Counted from the stretch's first letter, positions 10,793-20,262 are shown. The stretch: 64,000 nucleotides of DNA from Parvibaculum lavamentivorans DS-1 (GCF_000017565.1 NC_009719.1:3207001-3271000); one strand, 5' to 3'. The notes: generated by a model from the letters alone, not told the origin. Numbers and translations: made by a program.

Positions 10793-11695
10793 ATGGACAG
10801 GCTTTCCGAACTGGCTTCATTGATTGATCGATACGCGCCGGAGCATGGTTCCGCACCGACGGCGCTGCCCCGGCTTCATCTCGCCCGCATGGAGAAGCCG
10901 ACCGACCCGATGCATATTCTCCAGGAGCCCGCGCTCTGCATCGCGGCGCAGGGCCGCAAACAGATGATCCTGGGCGACCGCCTCTATTCCTACGAGCCGT
11001 CGCACTACCTTCTCGTCTCGGCTGACCTCCCGGTCGTCGGCTGCGTGATGGAGGCGAGCCCGGAGAAGCCCTATCTCGGCATGCGCCTCGACCTGTCGCC
11101 GGCGGCGCTCGCGGCCCTCATGCTCGAAATGGATGGTAACGGAAAAGCGAGCGACGCACCCGGCTCCGGCATTCTCATGAGCCCGCTCACCGAACCGCTG
11201 CTCGATGCGGCGATCCGGCTTGTCCGTCTTCTCGATGACCCGGCCAGCGCGCCGATCCTTGCGCCGCTCATCGAGCGCGAGATCCATTACCGGCTCCTCA
11301 TCGGCGACCAGGCGATCCGTCTCCGCCAGATCGCGCTTGCCGACAGCAAGTTCAATCAGGTCAACCGCGCCATCTCCTGGATCAAGCAGAATTATGCGCG
11401 GCCCTTCCGCATCGAGACGGTCGCGGCGGAGGCGCGCATGAGCCCGTCCTCGCTGCATGAACATTTCAAGGCCGTCACCGCCATGAGCCCGCTGCAATAT
11501 CAGAAGCAGATCAGGCTGCAGGAAGCGCGCCGCCTGATCGTCGGCGAGGCCGTCGATGCGGCGACAGCCGCGCATCGCGTCGGCTATGACAGCCCGTCGC
11601 AATTCAGCCGCGAGTACAACCGCCTTTTCGGCGCCCCGCCCATCCGCGATGCCGAGCGCCTCCGCGCCGCGCCGGAAGCAAGCGCTGCAGTTTGA
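10793..11695 (+). CDS. AraC family transcriptional regulator
   Basis: A 300-residue regulator with an N-terminal AraC_N cupin domain (about 20-150; PALCIAAQGRKQMILGD is the family core). The C-terminal AraC DNA-binding domain follows (about 195-290). The two helix-turn-helix units are IETVAAEARMSPSSLHEHF and DAATAAHRVGYDSPSQFSRE. This layout is typical of regulators beside oxidoreductase genes. ATG 10793 follows CGAGG. It is divergent from the ABM gene (225-base gap) and convergent with the beta-lactamase (nine bases), so the ABM gene is the likelier target. The ligand is unknown. Confidence 0.9.
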   Translation: MDRLSELASLIDRYAPEHGSAPTALPRLHLARMEKPTDPMHILQEPALCIAAQGRKQMILGDRLYSYEPSHYLLVSADLPVVGCVMEASPEKPYLGMRLDLSPAALAALMLEMDGNGKASDAPGSGILMSPLTEPLLDAAIRLVRLLDDPASAPILAPLIEREIHYRLLIGDQAIRLRQIALADSKFNQVNRAISWIKQNYARPFRIETVAAEARMSPSSLHEHFKAVTAMSPLQYQKQIRLQEARRLIVGEAVDAATAAHRVGYDSPSQFSREYNRLFGAPPIRDAERLRAAPEASAAV

Positions 11696-11704
11696 ACGAA
11701 GCCG

Positions 11705-12514
11705 TCAGAGCACATCCAGTTCCCGCAGCAGCTTCTTCGCCAGCGGCACGCGCAAACCGACCTGTTCCTTATCATCCATGTCGATGTTGAGCGCGAAGCT
11801 GTAAATCTTTCCCTCGCGCTCCACCCAGCCCACGAACCAGCCGATATCCACTTCGTCGTCGTGGAAGAGCCAGCCGGTCTTGCCGTAGAGCTTCGCGCCG
11901 CCGATCTCTTCCATCAGCAATATCTCGCGCACCATTTCCTGGCTGCGGTTCGACAGCGGCAACGTGTTCGTCGCAAGCGCCGTGACGAAGCGCGCCTGTT
12001 CGTTGGCGCTGATCTCAAGCGGCCCATCGAGCCAGAAGCGGTCGACGACCGTTCCCGGATCGCGGTTTCCGTAATCGAGCTTTGACAGCATCTCTTTCAT
12101 GCGCTCAAGGCCGATCCGCCGCGCGACTTCCTGATAGACCGGCACGTTTGAAACGGCGATGGCCTTCCTCAGGCTCATGTCCCGCTCCCATTGCTTGAAG
12201 GGTTGCGGCTTGCCGCCATAGGGCAGCACCTCGTCCACGTCCGCCACGGCGCCGGTTTCAAGCGCGATCAGGCTGTTGGCGATCTTGAAGGTCGAAGCGG
12301 GTGGAAAGCGCCGTTCCGCGCGTTCGGCATCGACCGCCGTGAGTTCATCCTTCTCCACATCGAAAAGAACGAAAGTGCCGTTCACGCCCTCGGCCTCGAA
12401 CAGCGTTTCGAGATCGGTGCGTTCGCCTGCCGCCGCATTTCCGGCAACGGCAAAAAGAAGAGTGGCGGCGAGTCCCGCCCGCAACAAAGCCAAACCCATT
12501 CCAGGCCCTTTCAT
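11705..12514 (-). CDS. Class D (OXA-type) beta-lactamase
   Basis: Periplasmic serine beta-lactamase with every class D motif: STFK at residues 74-77 (active serine and carboxylated lysine), SNV at 122-124, YGN at 148-150, WLDGPLEIS from 161 and KTG at 212-214. The 269-residue length is normal, and a signal peptide ends near residue 29 (AGNAAA). I took ATG 12514; ATG 12499 (MGLALL) has a slightly better AAAGGG site and also gives a full signal peptide. It lies 79 bases downstream of the GFA gene and could share its transcript. No mobile element flanks it, so it looks resident. Spectrum cannot be judged from sequence. Confidence 0.93.
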   Translation of the reverse strand: MKGPGMGLALLRAGLAATLLFAVAGNAAAGERTDLETLFEAEGVNGTFVLFDVEKDELTAVDAERAERRFPPASTFKIANSLIALETGAVADVDEVLPYGGKPQPFKQWERDMSLRKAIAVSNVPVYQEVARRIGLERMKEMLSKLDYGNRDPGTVVDRFWLDGPLEISANEQARFVTALATNTLPLSNRSQEMVREILLMEEIGGAKLYGKTGWLFHDDEVDIGWFVGWVEREGKIYSFALNIDMDDKEQVGLRVPLAKKLLRELDVL

Positions 12515-12593
12515 GAATACCGCTGCCGGGACGATTTCTGCCTGTGATTCATGGTGATATTGGGGCCGCATGGCGGCTGGAATGGTGCCGGGA

Positions 12594-13004
12594 TCAACCG
12601 GCGTTGGGGTCTTCTTCTTCGGGCAGAGTCGCATCGAAGCCATGCATCCAGGAGGGCCGCGACGCCGTCCATATCTGAGAGGCCGGCTCGACGGCTTCGG
12701 GGTCGTCCAGGGATGCCGCGGTCACGTCGATGCTTTTTCCTTTTTCCTTTTCATACTGGAAAGTGATCTGTGTACCGCATTCTTCGCAAAAGCCGCGTTC
12801 GGCGATGTCTGACGATTTGCGAATTTTGAGGGCGCCTTCGACGATGCGGAAATGGTCGCCCACGATCATGACCCAGGTCACCACCGGCGAGCCGGCCGCC
12901 TTTTGACACATCCGGCAGTGGCAATGGGCGCAGCTCTCATAGCCGGACACTTCATAGCGTACCGCGCCGCAGAAGCAGCCGCCTTTAAGTGGGAAATCGG
13001 ACAT
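12594..13004 (-). CDS. GFA family protein (glutathione-dependent formaldehyde-activating fold)
   Basis: A 136-residue zinc protein of the GFA/CENP-V superfamily. The zinc cysteines are in GGCFCGAVRYEV, CAHCHCRMCQK and FCEECGTQI. Most family members have no proven activity; the name comes from Gfa of Paracoccus. ATG 13004 is preceded by a strong GGAGG. It is the upstream partner of the beta-lactamase on the minus strand. About 220 bases further upstream lies a PHO-box-like repeat in the orientation to drive it. A second GFA-type gene is at 56509. Confidence 0.88.
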   Translation of the reverse strand: MSDFPLKGGCFCGAVRYEVSGYESCAHCHCRMCQKAAGSPVVTWVMIVGDHFRIVEGALKIRKSSDIAERGFCEECGTQITFQYEKEKGKSIDVTAASLDDPEAVEPASQIWTASRPSWMHGFDATLPEEEDPNAG

Positions 13005-13225
13005 AGCGGGGCCTCCTGCCAATTGGAAAGCATTTCCGGTTCGCGAGAGGGTAACGCGGGCATGGACAAAATCGGGGATAAAAAATCTCATCTCCGAAGA
13101 CAGAAATTTTTACGCACCGATTTGTTTCCGGCTGGCTTTCCTGTCATGCACACGCTGATTCCGGCGGGGATAAATTCGCATGAGTGCGGGGAGACAAGTG
13201 CGCCGGGAGAGCCAGAAAATATATC

Positions 13226-13254
13226 ATGACAGTTTGATGACAGTTCGATGACGG
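13226..13254 (-). promoter_or_regulatory. PHO-box-like triple repeat
   Basis: On the minus strand the sequence reads CCGTCAT-CGAA-CTGTCAT-CAAA-CTGTCAT: three 7-mers at exact 11-base spacing with four-base spacers. The PhoB box consensus is CTGTCAT repeated every 11 bases. A TATATT follows at once on that strand and could serve as a -10 element. The first gene downstream on that strand is the GFA gene starting at 13004. A second, very similar array is at 59262-59290. Confidence 0.55.
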
Positions 13255-13294
13255 TCGGTCCCGTTGCCCCTCGTTTTCGCGGGGAGGACAAGTC

Positions 13295-14080
13295 TCAGCC
13301 GAGGTCGAGTTCCACCCATATCGGCACGTGGTCCGAGGGCTTTTCGCGGCCTCGCACGGCGCGGTCTATATCGCTTGCCTTCAGCAGGTCGGCGGCCTGC
13401 GGCGACAGGAGAAGATGGTCGATGCGGATGCCGTTATCCTTCGCCCAGGCGCCCGCCTGATAGTCCCAGAACGTATACCTGTGCGCCTCGCGGTGGCATG
13501 CGCGGAAGGCATCGGTGAGACCCAGATTAATCAGCTCACGGAACTTCGCACGCGTTTCCGGCCGGAAAAGGGCGTCGTTTACCCATGCCGCCGGGTTGTG
13601 CACATCGTCGATTGTCGGAATAACATTGTAGTCCCCCGCCAGCACCAGTGGCTCTTCATAGGAAAGCAATTCGCGGGCATGATCGATCAGGCGGTCCATC
13701 CAGCCCAGCTTGTAGGTGAACTTGTCCGTATCCACGGGGTTGCCGTTCGGCAGATAGATCGATGCCACGCGCACAACGCTTCCATTCGCGCTCACCACGG
13801 CCTCGATATAGCGGGCATGGTCGTCGCCGTCATTGCCCGGCAGGCCGCGGCTCACATCCTCGAGCGGATGCTTGGAAAGAATGGCAACGCCGTTATAGGT
13901 CTTCTGTCCGTTGACGGCGACGTTGTAGCCAAGCTCCTCGATAGGCCCATGCGGAAAGTTTTCGTCGATGCATTTCAGTTCCTGCAGGCAGACGATGTCG
14001 GGCTCCGCCTCCTTCAGCCAGTCGGTGAGGTTGGTCAGGCGGGCCTTGATGGAGTTGACGTTGAAACTTGCGATCTTCAT
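13295..14080 (-). CDS. xthA: Exodeoxyribonuclease III
   Basis: AP endonuclease and 3'-5' exonuclease of base-excision repair. The 261-residue protein matches the family throughout: opening KIASFNVNSIKARL, metal glutamate in CLQELKC, GYNVAVNGQKTYNGVAILSK, YLPNGNP, the catalytic GDYNVIP, the R/T FWDY segment, IRIDHLLLS and the final SDHVPIWVEL. Its ATG overlaps the stop of the PAS-domain gene upstream by four bases, so the two are co-translated. Confidence 0.96.
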   Translation of the reverse strand: MKIASFNVNSIKARLTNLTDWLKEAEPDIVCLQELKCIDENFPHGPIEELGYNVAVNGQKTYNGVAILSKHPLEDVSRGLPGNDGDDHARYIEAVVSANGSVVRVASIYLPNGNPVDTDKFTYKLGWMDRLIDHARELLSYEEPLVLAGDYNVIPTIDDVHNPAAWVNDALFRPETRAKFRELINLGLTDAFRACHREAHRYTFWDYQAGAWAKDNGIRIDHLLLSPQAADLLKASDIDRAVRGREKPSDHVPIWVELDLG

Positions 14081-14664
14081 GGCGCGCCTTCGGTTCTGTG
14101 CGGCTGCTGTTTCTGCAGGGTGGCGATGATAGCAGCATCGTCCGGCGTGCCCGAACCGAGGTCGATAAATTCGATCCGCGAGGCCGGCCGCATGAAAAGC
14201 GGCTCCGCCCGCCGCGCCGAAAGTCCGCGTTCGATCGGTGTCACAACGAGCACCATCATCTCTCCGCCTTCCTCATCGCCGCGTAAAGGCAGACCTGTCA
14301 CTTCGACCTCCGAGGCATCGCCGCGTCCATATTCCTCGCGGTGAACCGATACGAAACCGCAGGGGAGCGCGTGACACGCCTTCACGCGCGCAATCGCACG
14401 CACAACCTGATCGGGCGCAGCGAATTCGCCATAGCGTCTGCCGGTGATGTCGATGCCTTGATGCGCGGCGATGCCGGTCCCCGCGAGACGGAAAACGAGG
14501 TCGCCCTCGCACACTTCGAAAATGACTGTGTAAGGAAGGATCGGTGCGGTGGCAGAACTCAGCTTGAAGGCACTGCGAAGCGGTATCGATCCATCTCCGC
14601 TCGCGATTGAATTCCAGTACTGCTCGAGTTTCTTGCCGGCCTCAGCCCTTGACCCCGTACTCAT
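14077..14664 (-). CDS. PAS-domain protein (PAS_5 type)
   Basis: A 195-residue soluble protein of the PAS_5 (DUF1388-like) group typical of alphaproteobacteria. It has the YWNSIASGDGSIPLRSAF opening, then LPYTVIFEVCEGDLVFRLAGTGI and DITGRRYGEF, a PAS-core pattern. No output domain is visible, so it probably senses or binds a ligand and passes the signal by contact. Its last four bases overlap the xthA start. Whether it has a role in DNA repair is unknown. Confidence 0.8.
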   Translation of the reverse strand: MSTGSRAEAGKKLEQYWNSIASGDGSIPLRSAFKLSSATAPILPYTVIFEVCEGDLVFRLAGTGIAAHQGIDITGRRYGEFAAPDQVVRAIARVKACHALPCGFVSVHREEYGRGDASEVEVTGLPLRGDEEGGEMMVLVVTPIERGLSARRAEPLFMRPASRIEFIDLGSGTPDDAAIIATLQKQQPHRTEGAP

Positions 14665-14773
14665 CTACTGTCCTTGCACCCCCGGTTTCGCAGAATCAAC
14701 CTCGTGAAAGGAAGAATACGCGGCGCGAGCAGCCAGTAAAATATCGGGTTCTTCTTGCGGAAGAATAAGCGGA

Positions 14774-15124
14774 CTAAACGGAGAACGACGTGCCGCAGCC
14801 GCAGGCTGCTGTGGCATTGGGATTATTGATCTTGAATGCCGAACCGATCAGGTCGTCCACGAAGTCGATTTCCGATCCGGCCAGATATTCGACGGAGACG
14901 GAATCGATCAGAACCTTCACGCCGTTTTTTTCGATAACCAGATCGTCGTCGTTCTGCAGGTCATCCAGTGTGAAGCCATATTGGAAACCGGAGCAGCCGC
15001 CGCCTTGCACAGCCACGCGCAACATCACGCCTTCGCCTTCACCCTCGAGGATGCGGGCGATCCGTTTCGCGGCGTTGTCGGTCACGGTAATGGTCGTCGG
15101 TTCGATAGTGGCGGTATCCGTCAT
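14774..15124 (-). CDS. erpA: Iron-sulfur cluster insertion protein (A-type carrier)
   Basis: A-type carrier that delivers Fe-S clusters to apoproteins. The 116-residue protein has the three invariant cysteines: one in GGGCSGFQYGF and two in ACGCGTSF. The stretch between them (VDDLIGSAFKINNPNA) is standard for the HesB/IscA family. The position beside divergent dgt matches the erpA locus in other alphaproteobacteria, which is why I prefer erpA over iscA. The 143-base gap to dgt must hold both promoters. Confidence 0.88.
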   Translation of the reverse strand: MTDTATIEPTTITVTDNAAKRIARILEGEGEGVMLRVAVQGGGCSGFQYGFTLDDLQNDDDLVIEKNGVKVLIDSVSVEYLAGSEIDFVDDLIGSAFKINNPNATAACGCGTSFSV

Positions 15125-15267
15125 ATCCCAATCCTGCGGCAGCCGGCCTTTCAGCTTTCAAGTCTAGCCGATTTAGCTTAGCAGATATGTAAGGGGTGCC
15201 GGGCTGCATTTCAAACCGTCATCCAGCCGTGCTGCCGCTAACTCCCTAGAAAGCCGAGGGTTTTTCC

Positions 15268-16458
15268 GTGCCGATAGCCAATCCCGCCGCGACCGCGCCC
15301 TATGCCACGCGAGCCGAGGAGACGCGAGGACGGCTCTTTCAGGAGCCGGAAAGCGCCACCCGCACGGCCTTTCAGCGGGACCGCGACAGGATCATTCATT
15401 CCGGCGCCTTCCGGCGCCTCAAATACAAGACGCAGGTTTTCGTCTATCACGAAGGCGACAATTACCGGACCCGCCTGTCTCACTCTCTCGAAGTGTCGCA
15501 AATCGCGCGGTCCGTCGCACGTGTGTTTGGTCTCGATGAAGACCTCTCGGAGACGCTGGCGCTGGCGCACGATCTGGGCCACACGCCCTTCGGCCATGCC
15601 GGCGAAACCGCGCTGGACAGTTGCATGCGCGACTTCGGCGGCTTCGATCACAACGCCCAGACGCTTCGCATCGTCACCAAGCTCGAACATCGCTATGCGC
15701 GTTTCGATGGTCTCAATCTCACCTGGGAAACGCTGGAAGGGCTCGTGAAGCACAATGGGCCGGTGGTGACGCCGGGCCGCAGCATCGCGGATTTGCCACG
15801 CGCCATTGCCGAATATGCGGAGACGCAGGATCTCGAACTGGCCACCTATGCCGGCCCGGAAGCACAGGTCGCTGCGCTGGCCGACGACATTGCCTACAAC
15901 AACCACGACATCGATGACGGGCTTCGTGCCGGCCTTTTCGACATCGAGGACCTGATGGCTCTGCCGCTCGTTGGCGATGTGTTTCAGCGCGTGATGGATC
16001 GCTATCCAGGCCTCGAAACCACGCGTGTGATCCATGAGGCAGTGCGCGAGCTTATAGGCACGATGATCGAGGACCTTCTCAGCGAGACCAGAAGCCGCCT
16101 TGCCGAGGCCCGGCCCCGATCGGCGGCGGATGTCCGCGCGATGAGCCGGCCGCTGGTCGGCTTCACGGCGGAAATGACGGAGCACAATGCGGCCCTCAAG
16201 GCGTTCCTGTTCGAGCGCATGTACCGGCACTACCGGGTCAACCGTTCCATGAGCAAGGCGCAGCGGATCGTCCGCGACCTGTTCTCCTTGCTCCATGGAG
16301 AGCCGGATCAGTTGGCGCCGGAATGGCAGGCAGGCTGCGACGGGCCCGGCGGCATCAAGACGGCCCGGCGGGTCTGCGATTTCATCGCCGGAATGACCGA
16401 CAAATTCGCCATTGAGGAGCATGCACGGCTCTTCGACCTCCACGACCCCCGCGCTTGA
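15268..16458 (+). CDS. dgt: dGTPase-like HD-domain triphosphohydrolase
   Basis: Hydrolyses dNTPs to deoxynucleoside and triphosphate. The 396-residue length fits the shorter Dgt-like group. The HD metal site is visible as RLSHSLEVSQIAR (first His) and AHDLGHTPFGHAGE (His-Asp pair), with a later DDIAYNNHDIDD containing the final Asp. It is divergent from erpA and is followed 85 bases later by argS, an order typical of alphaproteobacteria. Confidence 0.93.
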   Translation: MPIANPAATAPYATRAEETRGRLFQEPESATRTAFQRDRDRIIHSGAFRRLKYKTQVFVYHEGDNYRTRLSHSLEVSQIARSVARVFGLDEDLSETLALAHDLGHTPFGHAGETALDSCMRDFGGFDHNAQTLRIVTKLEHRYARFDGLNLTWETLEGLVKHNGPVVTPGRSIADLPRAIAEYAETQDLELATYAGPEAQVAALADDIAYNNHDIDDGLRAGLFDIEDLMALPLVGDVFQRVMDRYPGLETTRVIHEAVRELIGTMIEDLLSETRSRLAEARPRSAADVRAMSRPLVGFTAEMTEHNAALKAFLFERMYRHYRVNRSMSKAQRIVRDLFSLLHGEPDQLAPEWQAGCDGPGGIKTARRVCDFIAGMTDKFAIEEHARLFDLHDPRA

Positions 16459-16543
16459 ACCGGGGCTGGAAACCCGGAGGGCGCGCGGCTAGAGTGCGCG
16501 CCGCGCGGCAGATTCCCGCGCAGAACGGTAAGTGACGGCAACA

Positions 16544-18295
16544 ATGAATATTTTCCGGTTTTTCGAAGGTCGCGTGGAGGCTGCATTGCGCAGTCTTGAG
16601 GAGGAGGGCGTTTTACCCTCCGGCCTCGATCTGACGCGCGTCGCGGTCGAGCCGCCGCGCGATCCCTCGCATGGCGACCTTTCGACCAATGCCGCCATGG
16701 TGCTGGCAAAGCCTGCGGGCATGAAGCCGCGCGAACTTGCGGAGCAGCTGGCAGTCAAACTCGGCGGCGAGGAAGCTGTCACCGAAGTCGATGTAGCCGG
16801 TCCCGGTTTCATCAACCTCAGGCTCAACCCAGCCTTCTGGCAGGCGCGCATTCCGGAAATCCTCCGCTCGGGGCCCGCATATGGCGCGAGCGATGTCGGT
16901 GCGGGCGAAGCGGTCAATGTGGAATATGTCTCGGCCAATCCGACGGGGCCAATGCATGTCGGTCATGTGCGCGGCGCGGTCTTTGGCGATGCGCTTTGCA
17001 ACCTTCTGGAGAAGGTCGGGTACCGCGTCTGCCGCGAATATTACATCAACGATGCCGGCGGTCAGATCGAAGTTCTCGCCCGCAGCGCCTTCCTGCGTTA
17101 TCGCGAAGCATTGGGCGAAGACATCGGTCAGATTCCAGAAGGTCTCTATCCGGGCGGCTATCTGAAGCCGGTCGGCCAGGCGCTCGTCGCCGCGCATGGC
17201 AGGAGCTTGCTTGAAAAGGACGAGCCGGAAGCGCTTTCCATCGTTCGGGAAGCTGCCGTAGAAGCAATGATGGAGCTGATCCGGGGCGATCTCGGCGTGC
17301 TCGGCATTGTCCATGAAACCTTCTTTTCAGAGCTGGCGCTCCACAGGTCCGGTTTCGTCGAGCAGACGCTGAAGGTGCTGGAGGACAAGGGCCTCATCTA
17401 TATCGGCGAGCTTGAGCCGCCGAAGGGCGAGGTGCCGGACGATTGGGAAGCCCGGCCGCAAACGCTTTTCCGGTCGACGGAGTTTGGCGACGATACGGAC
17501 CGGGCGCTGAAGAAGTCCGACGGCAGCTGGACCTATTTCGCGCCCGACATCGCCTACCATCTCGACAAATACAACCGCGGTTACCGCACCTTGATCGATG
17601 TCTGGGGTGCCGATCACTCCGGCTATATCAAGCGCATGAGGGCGGCGATTGCGGGCGTGACGGATGGCAATGCCGAATTCGATGTGAAGATCTGCCAGCT
17701 CGTTCGCCTGTTCCGCAATGGCGAGCCGGTGAAGATGTCGAAACGCTCCGGCGATTTCGTCACCTTGCGCGAAGTCGTGGACGAGGTCGGCAAGGATGTC
17801 GTGCGTTTCATGATGCTGACGCGGAAGAACGATGCGCCGCTCGATTTCGACTTCGCGAAAGTGATGGAGCAGTCGCGCGACAATCCGGTTTTCTATGTTC
17901 AATACGCGAATGCGCGCATTCATTCGGTACTGCGCAATGTGGCGGAGGAGGGCACTTACGATCTCTCCGATGGCGCGCTCGCCAATGCGGATTTCACGCT
18001 TCTCACCGATGAGGCGGAGATGGCGCTTGTCAGGCTGATGGCGGGCTTCCCGCGCCTGGTCGAGCAAGCAGCGCTGGCGCATGAGCCGCACCGTATCGCC
18101 TTCTATCTGGACGATCTGGCTGCTGCCTTTCACGGTCTGTGGAACAAGGGCAAGGACGATCACTCGCTCCGCTTCATTCGCGCCGACCACCGGGATGTTA
18201 CGCTTGCAAGGCTCGCGCTGATTCGTTCCGCCGCCTATGTGATAGCCGCAGGCTTGGCGATTCTGGGGGTCGAACCGACCGAGGAGATGCGTTGA
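16544..18295 (+). CDS. argS: Arginyl-tRNA synthetase
   Basis: Charges tRNA-Arg. The 583 residues contain the HIGH-type motif HVGH in [16 protein letters not shown] and a [12 protein letters not shown] loop, plus the N-terminal Add1 domain and C-terminal DALR anticodon domain (about 460-583). I chose ATG 16544 (MNIFRFF), which matches family N-termini; an in-frame GTG at 16532 is an alternative. The final base of its TGA is the first base of the next gene's ATG, so translation is coupled to the SPOR gene. Confidence 0.96.
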   Translation: MNIFRFFEGRVEAALRSLEEEGVLPSGLDLTRVAVEPPRDPSHGDLSTNAAMVLAKPAGMKPRELAEQLAVKLGGEEAVTEVDVAGPGFINLRLNPAFWQARIPEILRSGPAYGASDVGAGEAVNVEYVSANPTGPMHVGHVRGAVFGDALCNLLEKVGYRVCREYYINDAGGQIEVLARSAFLRYREALGEDIGQIPEGLYPGGYLKPVGQALVAAHGRSLLEKDEPEALSIVREAAVEAMMELIRGDLGVLGIVHETFFSELALHRSGFVEQTLKVLEDKGLIYIGELEPPKGEVPDDWEARPQTLFRSTEFGDDTDRALKKSDGSWTYFAPDIAYHLDKYNRGYRTLIDVWGADHSGYIKRMRAAIAGVTDGNAEFDVKICQLVRLFRNGEPVKMSKRSGDFVTLREVVDEVGKDVVRFMMLTRKNDAPLDFDFAKVMEQSRDNPVFYVQYANARIHSVLRNVAEEGTYDLSDGALANADFTLLTDEAEMALVRLMAGFPRLVEQAALAHEPHRIAFYLDDLAAAFHGLWNKGKDDHSLRFIRADHRDVTLARLALIRSAAYVIAAGLAILGVEPTEEMR

Positions 18296-19125
18296 TGTCC
18301 AACAAGGACGGTGATTGGGACGAAGACCCGGAATACGACATCGATCCCGATATCGAGGACTATGAAGGCTATGACGACGATGAGCCGGCGGGCGGCAATC
18401 GCCGCAGCCTCATGCTTCTCAGCGTCATCGCCTTGCTGGCGGTCTTCGCCGGCGTGGTGTTCCTCGCTTATCAGCAGGGCAACGATCAGGGGCTGACGGG
18501 TATGCCGCCCGTTCTGCGCGCGGATGGCGAGCCCTCGAAGGAGGTGCCTGAAAATCCCGGCGGCAAGAAATTTCCGCATCAGGATGCTGGCGTCTACAAC
18601 AGGATCGCGGGCGACGAGAAGGCAGTTGCGGGCGACAGCGAACAATTGCTCCCGCCGGCTGAGGAGCCTCTGGTCGTGGAAAACCCGCAGGTTCCCGCTG
18701 CCGACCGGCAGGCGCTGGACCGCATGGCTCAGGCGATCGACAGCGCACCTCTTGCGCCCATGGATGAGCAGGCGTCCGGCGCACGCGTCGAGGACGCGGC
18801 GCCTGTAGAAGAGGAAGCACCGGTCGCAGCGCCGGCACCTGTTGTCGAACAAGAGCAAGCAGCGCCTGCCCCCGCCACGGGTGCGCATGTCGTGCAGCTT
18901 GCGGCGTTTCGCGATGAAGCTGCGGCGCGCGACTCCTTCGGCAAGCTGCAGGCAAAATATCCGGACCTGCTGGGCTCGCTCGGCATAGACATCCAGCGCG
19001 CCGATCTCGGCGATAAAGGCATCTATTACCGCCTCCGTGCGGGTTACCTGGACAAGGCGGCAGCAGACGCATTGTGCGGCCAGCTCGAAGCAAGGGGGCA
19101 GGGCTGCTTTGTGAGGCCGCGTTGA
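18295..19125 (+). CDS. SPOR-domain membrane protein
   Basis: A 276-residue protein with an acidic cytoplasmic start (residues 1-35, rich in D and E), one membrane segment (about 40-60, LMLLSVIALLAVFAGVVFLA) and a long Pro/Ala/Glu-rich periplasmic linker. It ends in a SPOR domain (about 205-276: VVQLAAFRDEAAARDSFGKL ... GIYYRLRAGYLDKAAADALC). SPOR domains bind septal, denuded peptidoglycan, so a cell-division role similar to FtsN is likely. It starts inside the argS stop codon, and its own stop overlaps nagZ. This argS-SPOR-nagZ order is conserved in alphaproteobacteria. Confidence 0.88.
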   Translation: MSNKDGDWDEDPEYDIDPDIEDYEGYDDDEPAGGNRRSLMLLSVIALLAVFAGVVFLAYQQGNDQGLTGMPPVLRADGEPSKEVPENPGGKKFPHQDAGVYNRIAGDEKAVAGDSEQLLPPAEEPLVVENPQVPAADRQALDRMAQAIDSAPLAPMDEQASGARVEDAAPVEEEAPVAAPAPVVEQEQAAPAPATGAHVVQLAAFRDEAAARDSFGKLQAKYPDLLGSLGIDIQRADLGDKGIYYRLRAGYLDKAAADALCGQLEARGQGCFVRPR

Positions 19126-20135
19126 GTATCAGCGCGGCGATATATGGCTGTCAGGGAACGGTTCTTGCCGAGACTGAAAAAGCGTTCTTCCGCGACGTTC
19201 GCCCTTGGGGGGTCATTCTCTTTGCGCGCAATGTTTCGGACCCGGCGCAGGTCCGGGTCCTCACCGACGAATTGCGCGATGCCGCAGGCCATGACGCACT
19301 TGTCCTGATCGACCAGGAAGGCGGCCGCGTTCAGCGCCTGCGGCCGCCTCATTGGCGCGCATGGCCGGCGGGCAGGCGATATGGCGAACTCTATGAGCGC
19401 GATGCGGAGACTGGCCGCTCAGCGGCATGGCTCGGCGCGCGTTTGATCGCGGCTGAGCTTTATGCCGCCGGCATTACCGCGAACTGCCTGCCCGTGCTCG
19501 ACGTGCCTGTGCCAGGAGCCCACGATGTCATTGGCGACAGGGCCTATGCGCAAGCGCCCGGTCCTGTTGCAGCGCTTGGCCTCGCCGCCGCCGAAGGCTT
19601 GCTCGCCGGCGGCGTGCTGCCGATCGTGAAACACATTCCGGGGCATGGCCGTGCCGGGGTCGACAGCCACAAGTCGCTGCCGGTTGTCGATGCGGCAAGA
19701 GAGGAGCTCGAGCGAACGGATTTCGAGCCCTTCCGCGCGCTGCGCCACATGCCGCTCGGCATGACCGCGCATGTCGTCTACACGGCGCTCGATCCGGCGC
19801 ATCCAGCCACGACCTCGGCCCGGATCATCCGCGACATCGTTCGCGGCGTCATCGGCTTTGGCGGGCTCCTCATGTCCGACGATCTATCCATGGAGGCGCT
19901 CAAGGGCATGCTCGGCGAGCGGGCAAGGGCAAGCCTCGCGGCCGGCTGTGACCTCGCCCTTCATTGCAACGGCCATTTGGCGGAAATGGAGGCCGTGGCC
20001 GCCGAGGTGCCGCTTCTGTCCGGTGCCGCGCTTTTACGCTCCGAAGCCGCCTTGGCCTGCCGCAAGGCACCCGTTGGGCCGTTCGAGGCCGATTCGGCTT
20101 ATGCAAAGTTCAGCGAAATGCTTGCAACGGCCTGA
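19122..20135 (+). CDS. nagZ: Beta-N-acetylhexosaminidase of peptidoglycan recycling
   Basis: Removes GlcNAc from anhydromuropeptides in the cytoplasm (glycoside hydrolase family 3). The 337-residue product has the NagZ signature KHIPGHGRAGVDSH, the early LIDQEGGRVQRL and the nucleophile region MSDDLSME. I chose the TTG at 19122: it is the only start that gives the family N-terminus (SISAAIYGCQG), it lies after GAGG, and it overlaps the SPOR stop as TTGA. In many bacteria NagZ products control AmpC beta-lactamase; the lactamase in this window is class D, so that link is not implied. Confidence 0.92.
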   Translation: MSISAAIYGCQGTVLAETEKAFFRDVRPWGVILFARNVSDPAQVRVLTDELRDAAGHDALVLIDQEGGRVQRLRPPHWRAWPAGRRYGELYERDAETGRSAAWLGARLIAAELYAAGITANCLPVLDVPVPGAHDVIGDRAYAQAPGPVAALGLAAAEGLLAGGVLPIVKHIPGHGRAGVDSHKSLPVVDAAREELERTDFEPFRALRHMPLGMTAHVVYTALDPAHPATTSARIIRDIVRGVIGFGGLLMSDDLSMEALKGMLGERARASLAAGCDLALHCNGHLAEMEAVAAEVPLLSGAALLRSEAALACRKAPVGPFEADSAYAKFSEMLATA

Positions 20136-20262
20136 TGAGATCGCTGGGGATAAGCTGAGAAACGGGGTACCCGCCCCGGAAGGTGCGGGGTATAAAGGCC
20201 AATCTCCCAATCCGGCGGGGAAACCGGATCGGGAGCACGGGACACTCAATATTTCGGATCGA

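Noticed and set aside
13088-13291. Possible 67-residue minus-strand gene between xthA and the GFA gene
   Set aside because: It would cover the PHO-box-like repeat, has no ribosome site and an unstructured composition.
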